DNA from: Bacteroides intestinalis DSM 17393
GTDB taxonomy: Bacteria; Bacteroidota; Bacteroidia; Bacteroidales; Bacteroidaceae
DNA length: 64,000 nucleotides
Reading direction: 5' to 3'
Assembly: GCF_000172175.1 (NCBI RefSeq)
Contig: NZ_ABJL02000008.1
Span: forward strand, 1,922,001 to 1,986,000
A program made the translations under genes and the position numbers. This document shows, one piece after another, positions 53,721 through 61,430 of this stretch (the first letter of the stretch is position 1; every line of letters starts with the position of its first letter). Below the pieces are notes generated by a model. It made no database searches and was not told where the DNA came from. It saw only the letters and a program-made list of their open reading frames with translations.

Positions 53721-56700
53721 TTAAAATGTTACATTGGCACCAAAACTCACCATCTTAGTCACAGGATATGCAGTCTCACTGCTTTGTTCCGGATCAATGG
53801 AATTAAGTTTCATCTTTTTAAAGGTCAGTAAATTATTTCCACTAACATATATTCGCAATTTCTGAATTTTTATCTTTTCCAAGAGCAGCTTAGGTAATGT
53901 ATACCCCAACTCTATATTTTTCAATCGCAAGAATGAACGATCCATGACAAAAAAATCATTTGCTGTCATACTGGTAGTTGTATTAGCACTCAGTGCAGGA
54001 TACTCAATTTTTCTCCCACTATTATAGCGTTCTGCCGTCCATGCATTCAGATGATAACCTGTATAAAATCCAACCAAACCGATCTCTGTCACACCGAAAT
54101 TTGAATAATACTTAGAAACTTTAGCCACACCTGAAAAAAGAAAGGAGAAGTCTAAATTTCGCCAAGACAAGTTTCCTGAAAAGCCATAAGTTATACGTGG
54201 AATATTACTATATTTAATTGGTGATATATCTTCCGGATCAATGTCTCCGTCACCATTCACATCTTTATAAAGAAGATCACCCATACGGGGAGTACCAATC
54301 TTATATGTTTTCTTTGCCCACTCCAATTCTTCTACAGTATTGATGTATCCATTACCGTTAGAGTAATCTATCTTATAACCGAAAATCTGCCCTATACTAT
54401 ATCCTGTTTTACGATAAGGATAAGCATATTCCTCTGGCAAACAGGTTTCATCAATGTAGTCAATTTTATTTTTATTATAAGAAAAATTTCCTTTTACTCC
54501 AAATGAGAAATCTTTATTAAGTTTCCTATTATAACCTACCTCCAATTCAAATCCACTGTTGTGAACCATTCCCATATTCACTTTAGGTAATGCACTTAAC
54601 GGTAATCCTTGTAATTCCGGAACCGTACTGCGTTGAATCAAGATATCTTCTCTTCTTTCACGAAAATAATCAAAAGAAAAAGAGAGCTCATTAAACAATT
54701 GAATATCTACCCCATAATTCTGTTTATAAGCTATTTCCCAGCCTACATCCGGATTTCCCTTTTTATTGATACTAATAGACTGTCCACGTCCTAAAGAAGG
54801 TATAACGCCACTCGCCATTTGTATATCATCCAAATAAAGAAAACGATTACTTCCCAATTGGTCATTACCTACTTTCCCATAAGAAGCACGTAATTTCAGA
54901 TTAGTAATAGTCTTGTTTTTTTCCAAAAAACGTTCATTACTAACGACCCATCCGGCAGAGAACGCAGGGAAGAAACCGAAACGTTTCTTTTTGGCAAACT
55001 GTTCAGAACCGTTATACCCCAGATTTACTTCCATTAGATATTTCATATTATAGGCGTAAGTAGCACGTGCAGAAATTCCCAACATATTGTAAGGTAGATC
55101 AGCAGCATATTGTTGCCAACTGTCACGCTGCACCAATGCCATACCAGTCACACGATGTAATCCAAAATCACGTTCATAATTAATTGAATATTGAAGATTC
55201 AGATAATAGTTGGTACTTGCAGTCTTGGACAAATTAAGGGCATCGTTCTGATTGGACTGAATTTCGGTATAGTAACATCTATCATCTGGAGTGGTGGCCA
55301 CGTGTACATCGTATTGATCATACAAACGTACTCCTTGACGAATAGTACGACTTTTAGTATCAAAAGCAGCCATAATTTTGGTACTCAGACCTTTCGTAAT
55401 GAAATCCAACCCCCAATCCAAAGTAACAGATGAATTCAGATTAGAATTAGTCTGCTGACGGTATCCACGACGATTCAAGTCACCATAAATATTACGCCCA
55501 CCTGTACCCGGCTGCGCAATGACCTCACCACCTGGTACCGGTGTGCCATCTTCTAACGTATAGCCTTCTGCTGTTAATGAACCAGGCTGTGTAGATGGTA
55601 TGGACCAAATGTATGACATAGACTGTGCCACCATACTTGTTGTACTGGTATTACTGCCAAAAAGGTCTTTGGTCTGCGGACTATTCACTTTTTCTAAATA
55701 AGAAGCCAAGTTTAAAGAGAGTTTCAAGTTCTTGGCAATCTTATAATCTACATTAGCACGGAAATTATATCGGTCATTGCTGAATGCAGGATCATAACTC
55801 AACCGTTCCGTAGACTCAGTTTTTAATTGTCCTCCTTGTCCCATATAAGCTGCATTCAGAAAATAGGTTAGTTTGTCATTACCACCACTTAGATTTATGT
55901 TTACTTTTGTTTGTGGTGCCCACTTACGAAAGAACTCGCTCTGTACATCACGATCAGGATAAAACACGCGATCCTTTCCATTGCGATACATGTCTATCAT
56001 ATAATCTGTAAAAGGAAGATTATCCGCACTGGTTCCATCGTTCAAGAAAGCCTGATTACGCAACTCTGCAAATTCCCAAGAATGCACACGTGTAGGAGTA
56101 GTAATAAACCTCTGCAAACTATAATTGACCGATACACTGAGCTGTGACTTTCCGGCTTCTCCACGGCGTGTAGTTACCATTATCACGCCATTAGCACCAC
56201 GCACTCCGAATACAGCCGTCGCAGAAGCATCTTTCAAGATAGATACAGACTGAATTTCATTAGGATCCAGCATACCAATATCTTCGCGAGGTACCCCGTC
56301 TATCAAAATTAAGGGTGATTGACCATTGGTGGTACTCACCCCACGCAAATAAATAGCTACATCATCTACACCAGGTTGCCCGGATGTCTGCAAAGCAGTC
56401 AGACCAGGTAGCCTTCCTGCTAAAGCAGTAGAAAGATTGGCAGCGGAATTTTGGGTAAGTTCAGCTGTTTGTACTGAAGCTACAGCCCCCGTAACAGTCA
56501 CTTTCTTTTGTGAACCATAACCGACAACCACCACTTCTTCTAACGTTTGTGCATCTTCTATCAGCACTATGTGCAATTCTTTATCCGTATTTTTCACTAT
56601 CACATTTTGGGTGATATATCCTATATAAGAGACTTTCAATTCTACAGGAGCCAAAACGTTCACAGAAAAATTTCCGTCTACATCAGTTATTGTTCCAGTG

Positions 56701-56918
56701 GCTGAATCAACAACAATATTAACCCCGATCAAGGGAATTCCATCCTTATCAACAACACGTCCTTTCAAAGGCGAATTTTGTTGCTGAAGCATATCAATCC
56801 TTTCTATTAAAGTAGAATTGTTTGCATAGCCATAGTTGGAAAACAGAGAGAGGGCAGCAATCAATAAAATAAAGCTGCTTCCATACCTAACAAATTTTAC
56901 ATTTTTCTTTTTATCCAT
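53721..56918 (-). CDS. SusC-like TonB-linked outer-membrane transporter (first pair)
   Basis: A 1065-aa SusC/RagA protein. Signal peptide about 1-33. Carboxypeptidase-like domain (about 50-125) with GRVVDKDGIPLIGVNIVV. Canonical TonB box EEVVVVGYGSQ (about 127-137). Plug with RGVSTTNGQSPLILIDGVP (about 192-210) and KDASATAVFGVRGANGVI, then barrel ending SFGANVTF. It imports oligosaccharide with SusD1. Its promoter region (57088-57154) carries the HTCS-type GTAAC repeats. Confidence 0.95.
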   Translation of the reverse strand: MDKKKNVKFVRYGSSFILLIAALSLFSNYGYANNSTLIERIDMLQQQNSPLKGRVVDKDGIPLIGVNIVVDSATGTITDVDGNFSVNVLAPVELKVSYIGYITQNVIVKNTDKELHIVLIEDAQTLEEVVVVGYGSQKKVTVTGAVASVQTAELTQNSAANLSTALAGRLPGLTALQTSGQPGVDDVAIYLRGVSTTNGQSPLILIDGVPREDIGMLDPNEIQSVSILKDASATAVFGVRGANGVIMVTTRRGEAGKSQLSVSVNYSLQRFITTPTRVHSWEFAELRNQAFLNDGTSADNLPFTDYMIDMYRNGKDRVFYPDRDVQSEFFRKWAPQTKVNINLSGGNDKLTYFLNAAYMGQGGQLKTESTERLSYDPAFSNDRYNFRANVDYKIAKNLKLSLNLASYLEKVNSPQTKDLFGSNTSTTSMVAQSMSYIWSIPSTQPGSLTAEGYTLEDGTPVPGGEVIAQPGTGGRNIYGDLNRRGYRQQTNSNLNSSVTLDWGLDFITKGLSTKIMAAFDTKSRTIRQGVRLYDQYDVHVATTPDDRCYYTEIQSNQNDALNLSKTASTNYYLNLQYSINYERDFGLHRVTGMALVQRDSWQQYAADLPYNMLGISARATYAYNMKYLMEVNLGYNGSEQFAKKKRFGFFPAFSAGWVVSNERFLEKNKTITNLKLRASYGKVGNDQLGSNRFLYLDDIQMASGVIPSLGRGQSISINKKGNPDVGWEIAYKQNYGVDIQLFNELSFSFDYFRERREDILIQRSTVPELQGLPLSALPKVNMGMVHNSGFELEVGYNRKLNKDFSFGVKGNFSYNKNKIDYIDETCLPEEYAYPYRKTGYSIGQIFGYKIDYSNGNGYINTVEELEWAKKTYKIGTPRMGDLLYKDVNGDGDIDPEDISPIKYSNIPRITYGFSGNLSWRNLDFSFLFSGVAKVSKYYSNFGVTEIGLVGFYTGYHLNAWTAERYNSGRKIEYPALSANTTTSMTANDFFVMDRSFLRLKNIELGYTLPKLLLEKIKIQKLRIYVSGNNLLTFKKMKLNSIDPEQSSETAYPVTKMVSFGANVTF

Positions 56919-57087
56919 AAGAGTAATACTTGTGCGTTCTTTATAGTTTTTTTTAGAGAGAGAAATTCAAGATGTCATGATCTGATTATGCTTCCGACAT
57001 CCACAAATAAATTCATAGTTTCTTTAGAAAAAATCATGTGTTCCATAATACATTTTATTTAAGTTTATACTAAGTCTTAAGACACGA

Positions 57088-57154
57088 CAAAAGTAGACTT
57101 AGCATATAAAATATCGTTTCACTCTTGTAACATTATATAGCAATAAGGTAACTA
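57088..57154 (-). promoter_or_regulatory. susC1 promoter with HTCS-type direct repeats
   Basis: On the minus strand TACTTTTG (57095-57088) is the -7 box. On the plus strand GTAACAT (57127-57133) and GTAACTA (57148-57154) are direct repeats 21 bp apart (14-nt spacer). The nearer repeat is 31 nt from the box. No -33 box is present, as expected for an activator-dependent promoter. The same arrangement occurs at 61364-61430. Confidence 0.62.
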
Positions 57155-57174
57155 CAAGCATATTTCTGTTCATA

Positions 57175-58140
57175 TTACCACTTATTTTCCCTTATTTCAT
57201 AGACTTTTTTTCTTATAATATCCAAAGAACCGATAATAAGATAATATTCATAATCCATCACCGAATTTTTCTTCAGTCTTTCCACGCGTAAAGGAGCAAT
57301 ATAAGAAGTTGCACTGCTCAATGCATCTCCTTCTAAATCATTTCCATACCTACCAGCCAAAAAACGGGTAGCAGAAGGAGTATAAACACCTACCCCCCAC
57401 AAAGAATCATCCACAAAAGCCATCCAGCATTCAGAGGCATCATCATAAGCTCCCCAGAAGTGTTCTGGATCATTTAATATCAATTGCTTCACCTCGGTTT
57501 GTCTGACAGATGCATTTGTAAACGGAGCACTACCAAAATAAGAATACAAATTCTTTAAAGCAGAAATAAGATATACGGCTGGAATCTCCTGATCCCTCTT
57601 CACTCCCTCTCCATAAATAGAATCAGTGCGTTGACATACGAGTTTGTTTCTCACCTTTATAACATTCCCTTTCAAAGTAGTCCATTGTTCCATTACTGCT
57701 TCTGCAGGACAATCGGCCATATCCCACAGCATAGGAACGCATTTGATGTATAAACTATTACCAGTCTTTTTATAGTCTAATATTTGCGCTCTGTTACACG
57801 CATAATCTCCAACTTGAATAGGATTCCAAGGCCAAGGTGACCACATCGGAGATTGTCCATCCTTTTGTCGATTTAAATCCCGTCCTGCATAATAAGCCTG
57901 CTGAATATAACGCCCTTCATCATGAATATTCACCAAATTTCGCGTTTCTGTCGCCCGAGAAATATAATATATAGCTCCTCCTCTCATTAAATCCTGCTTA
58001 ATACATATTTCATCATTACTCAATCCAAATTCTTCATGTTCTGCCCCTTCTTTTTCTTTCGTATTATTACCTGGAGTCCATCTGCAAGAAAGTAGACAAA
58101 AGACTAATAGACAAACAATTATTAATTTATTTTTTTTCAT
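57175..58140 (-). CDS. Hypothetical lipoprotein of a polysaccharide utilization locus
   Basis: A 321-aa lipoprotein with lipobox LLSC (Cys at about 19) and a charged linker. The mature part is predicted beta-rich, with several conserved-looking blocks: MRGGAIYYIS (about 52), NLVNIHDEGRYIQQAYYAG (about 68-86), PWPWNPIQVGDYACN (about 101-115) and a C-terminal block ending DYEYYLIIGSL. I do not recognise the family. The Asn/His/Asp/Trp-rich blocks look like a carbohydrate active site or binding groove. It is encoded 47 bp after GH106 and before susC1, so it is probably induced with them. Candidate novel carbohydrate-active protein. Confidence 0.7.
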   Translation of the reverse strand: MKKNKLIIVCLLVFCLLSCRWTPGNNTKEKEGAEHEEFGLSNDEICIKQDLMRGGAIYYISRATETRNLVNIHDEGRYIQQAYYAGRDLNRQKDGQSPMWSPWPWNPIQVGDYACNRAQILDYKKTGNSLYIKCVPMLWDMADCPAEAVMEQWTTLKGNVIKVRNKLVCQRTDSIYGEGVKRDQEIPAVYLISALKNLYSYFGSAPFTNASVRQTEVKQLILNDPEHFWGAYDDASECWMAFVDDSLWGVGVYTPSATRFLAGRYGNDLEGDALSSATSYIAPLRVERLKKNSVMDYEYYLIIGSLDIIRKKVYEIRENKW

Positions 58141-58187
58141 ATTTTTATTGATTTTTTATTTGTTAGCACCTCTTATTTACACAATGG

Positions 58188-61100
58188 CTACTTTAATCTA
58201 TATTTATAACTCTGAATCTCTACTGGTCCCAATAATCCAGATGGCTGCAAAGGAGAATTTTCTGTCCATATTGACTGGTTTGTCCAAGTTCTGCGATCTT
58301 CTTTTGGTAGAGAAAAGTCACCTATAAGACGGTTCTTCCAATTATTTACCACCTCTATCTGAAGCTCATTCTCACCTTTTCTCAAATATTTCTTTATATT
58401 CAAACGGTGAGGGTATGTCCAAACACCGCCAACATACTCTCCATTCAACCAAACACGGGCCATTACCATTACTTTACCTAAATCAATATAGACTTCATCT
58501 GCCGGCATTCGTTCCAAATCAAAAGTATGAGTATACATCACACTTCCCGAATAATATTTGATTCTTTCATCCTCATTTTTACTCCAATCTTCCAGTTTAT
58601 CTAAAACTATAATCTCAGAAGGCCCACGCTTTTCAGAATTGAATGCTAAATTCCAAGGACCTTCTAATGTCCGAAGACAAACTTTCTTCGGATAATTATT
58701 CCCTACTTCGCAACAAGGCTTTTCCTTAAAAATCACAAATATGCTTTCTAGCGGTTCCAAGACAAGAGGAACCTTTATCCCTTCCGCAACTTGACTGAAT
58801 TCTGGTAAAACTCGAATTTCCGAAGTTTGCGGATTCCAGGCCTCCGGCTGCTTATCATAGATCCTGAATATAGGAGCTACTGTAATTTTCTCTTCCGAAG
58901 AATTGGACAGAAAATAAATATCCGCATCCTCCAAAGTACGATGGATGAACAACAATGATGAATCAGCTTCAGAGACCTTAAAGTCCGGAGTAAGTTGCAT
59001 ATTTTCAAAGATTTCTGCTAAGCTGCACCCATCTTCATATACAATTCCTTTCCCCAACATATAGGCTTGCGTTTTTTCTGTAGGTCTCCACATCTGCAAA
59101 GCTATTTCTTCCAATTTTTTGTCTGCTTCAGGGTATCCTTCCATACTTGGTGACCGTCTTGGAGCAGGTCCTAAAATAGTTAACCCTTCCATAACCATTT
59201 CTTTCAGCTTAACTAATAATTCTGGTCGCATCGTTTCTTGTTTAGGTAATACTAACACACGATATTCCATACCACTGTCTAGTACTAATTTACCCTCCCG
59301 GACAGTAGCATATTTCATTAAAACCTCTGCATTTATATAATCAAAAGAGTAACCTTTAGGAAGGGGCGGATCGCAAACTCCTGTCATCTTCGGAACATCT
59401 TCTCCTATGAAATAAGCCACATCTGCGACATAACGTCCTTGTTGAAGCATAAAGTTACACCTCTTCAAATAATCCGCAAAAACATCCATTTGATAAAACC
59501 AAGTGTTTTTTCGATTAAATTCATTCCCAAACCATGCCGCTAAACCCGGTTCTTTGTCTTCATAAGCCTGATGTATATAAAGATGAAGCAAAGTTGCATT
59601 AATCCCTTCAGTAAAAAAACGGTCAACTCGTTGTTTCATAATTTGAGGATAGCGACTGAATACCGGTCCTCCACTAGTACACGATTCCGCCCAAATCTTC
59701 CGTTTACCATAAATATGGCCACACGAAGATGCCGCTCTGTTTTCAATATCCCCCAAGGAACCTTCACTCCAGAATTCTCCTGATATCTCATCCGACTGTC
59801 CGCCATATTGCAGAAATTCTGCCGGGAATCCCCAATGACCATAATTTTCAAGCCATGTCGTTAATCCATGTCTGTGAGCCCAGTCCCGCAATCCACCTAC
59901 ATAATCATAAGCTACACAATCTGCTACAAATCTGCGCAGATCCCACAAGAAACGGTCTGAACAATCTTTATTATCTACAACAACTCCTTTCATTACAGGT
60001 AGATAAGGAAGCGGTGAATAACCATAACGTTTTGTGAACAACTCAATAAATTCATCCGTCCAATTCTGCGAACCGGTTTCATAACTGTCTTCCACAATAA
60101 TATTAAATGTATTTCTGTCATCTGGTGGAATACGTTTCAAAATTTCACCGATAAATGCATCCAAGTGTTTGTAAATATGCTTTCGGCTCATTTTATCTAC
60201 TTCCAGTCCCGTAGCTTCCAATGTGGCCGGGCTGTTGGTTACTCCGGTAGGTTTCATTGCTATCCGCGAAATAATCCATTTTCCTTCAGGAACATCCCAA
60301 ACAAGTTTCCCTTCTCCATTCAGACAAGCTGTAATATCCAGTACATTCTGAGAATTCAAGGTCCAAATATCCGATGTTGATTCCGGCTGCGTACTCCACA
60401 TATACTCACCCCACATTGGTAATGGTTCCTGAAACATTTTACTTAAAGATTTCTCGGCAAATCGTTCTACCATGGGCCTTTCGGACAATATTATCGTAAT
60501 CTGCCCTTCTCCTTCTTTATCCAAGCTTATGTGGTATTCTGAAGCTTCTGTTTCAGGAAGACTCAATACAATAGGTGCATAGGGTTCAAACCCTACATGT
60601 AAGGCAGGATTACTCCTGTCTATCTCAAAAGTTTTCAGTAGTTTATAGGAATTTTGTTCTTTAACGTAAAGAGTTCCATGTGTCTTAACCGGAGTATTTA
60701 TTTCAAAACTTATGCTCCTAATCATACTCCTCTGCTCAAGCTTCAAGTCAGCAGCAAGACTGGCATTCTCCTTTTTATCCAATACCCAACTCTTCTGATA
60801 TTCTTCTTTCCGAAATGCCGGATATGCTATTACACGCACATCCTGCATATCTTTTCCGAGTTTGGGCAAATCAAGAACTTTTCTACCAGGGCCCGATATC
60901 TCCATTTCCATAGAAACCAGATTACGCATCGCCTCTTCCGGTTTTACCCAAGGTCCCCCTGATTGGCTCCAACCTGGACTATTAAAAATACCTATCTGTA
61001 TTCCTAATTCACCGGCTTTCTTTAATGCTACATGAAGTACCTTCCACCATTCCTCCGAAAGAAATTTTACATTTCCTACCGGTACTCCATCGACTCCAAT

Positions 61101-61337
61101 AAATCCGATATAAGCACGGTTAATACCCACTTCATGCATCGCCTGCAAATCATGCACAACTCCTTCCTCTGAAAGATTGTCTGATATCCAATACCAATAA
61201 ACCGCCAACTGTACAGAATCGGGAACTAGTTTAAATCCCTTTTCTATCATAGACCACTCTTGGGCCTCACCTGGAACAGCCCTTAAAAAAACTACCGCCC
61301 AAATTAGCAATAGTCCAAACAGATTCTTTAACTTCAT
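58188..61337 (-). CDS. GH106-type alpha-L-rhamnosidase
   Basis: A large secreted glycoside hydrolase of about 1049 aa. Signal peptide MKLKNLFGLLLIWAVVFLRA; the ATG at 61337 is chosen because the -7 box lies at the upstream GTG start. The N-terminal barrel (about 40-750) has YWYWISDNLSEEGVVHDLQ, FNSPGWSQSGGPWVKPEEAM and IIVEDSYETGSQNW, typical of GH106. C-terminal beta-sandwich domains (about 880-1045) end near GLLGPVEIQSY. It would remove alpha-L-rhamnose from the incoming glycan. It is followed by the hypothetical lipoprotein, 47 bp away. The family call comes from overall motif pattern. Confidence 0.83.
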   Translation of the reverse strand: MKLKNLFGLLLIWAVVFLRAVPGEAQEWSMIEKGFKLVPDSVQLAVYWYWISDNLSEEGVVHDLQAMHEVGINRAYIGFIGVDGVPVGNVKFLSEEWWKVLHVALKKAGELGIQIGIFNSPGWSQSGGPWVKPEEAMRNLVSMEMEISGPGRKVLDLPKLGKDMQDVRVIAYPAFRKEEYQKSWVLDKKENASLAADLKLEQRSMIRSISFEINTPVKTHGTLYVKEQNSYKLLKTFEIDRSNPALHVGFEPYAPIVLSLPETEASEYHISLDKEGEGQITIILSERPMVERFAEKSLSKMFQEPLPMWGEYMWSTQPESTSDIWTLNSQNVLDITACLNGEGKLVWDVPEGKWIISRIAMKPTGVTNSPATLEATGLEVDKMSRKHIYKHLDAFIGEILKRIPPDDRNTFNIIVEDSYETGSQNWTDEFIELFTKRYGYSPLPYLPVMKGVVVDNKDCSDRFLWDLRRFVADCVAYDYVGGLRDWAHRHGLTTWLENYGHWGFPAEFLQYGGQSDEISGEFWSEGSLGDIENRAASSCGHIYGKRKIWAESCTSGGPVFSRYPQIMKQRVDRFFTEGINATLLHLYIHQAYEDKEPGLAAWFGNEFNRKNTWFYQMDVFADYLKRCNFMLQQGRYVADVAYFIGEDVPKMTGVCDPPLPKGYSFDYINAEVLMKYATVREGKLVLDSGMEYRVLVLPKQETMRPELLVKLKEMVMEGLTILGPAPRRSPSMEGYPEADKKLEEIALQMWRPTEKTQAYMLGKGIVYEDGCSLAEIFENMQLTPDFKVSEADSSLLFIHRTLEDADIYFLSNSSEEKITVAPIFRIYDKQPEAWNPQTSEIRVLPEFSQVAEGIKVPLVLEPLESIFVIFKEKPCCEVGNNYPKKVCLRTLEGPWNLAFNSEKRGPSEIIVLDKLEDWSKNEDERIKYYSGSVMYTHTFDLERMPADEVYIDLGKVMVMARVWLNGEYVGGVWTYPHRLNIKKYLRKGENELQIEVVNNWKNRLIGDFSLPKEDRRTWTNQSIWTENSPLQPSGLLGPVEIQSYKYRLK

Positions 61338-61363
61338 GCCTGTTATTTTTTTTATTTCAGGCA

Positions 61364-61430
61364 CAAAGGTAGATGATGCTCGTATAGAAAGATGTCACAC
61401 TAGTAACATCAAATAATACTCAAGTAACAT
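61364..61430 (-). promoter_or_regulatory. GH106 promoter with HTCS-type direct repeats
   Basis: On the minus strand TACCTTTG (61371-61364) is the -7 box. On the plus strand GTAACAT occurs at 61403-61409 and 61424-61430, 21 bp apart (14-nt spacer), with the nearer repeat 31 nt from the box. The distal repeat overlaps the last codons of the HTCS gene. No -33 box. Confidence 0.62.

Noticed and set aside
53721..56918. Open frames on the plus strand inside the SusC/SusD and hydrolase genes
   Set aside because: They are short, have no ribosome sites or recognisable proteins, and lie opposite strong family matches.
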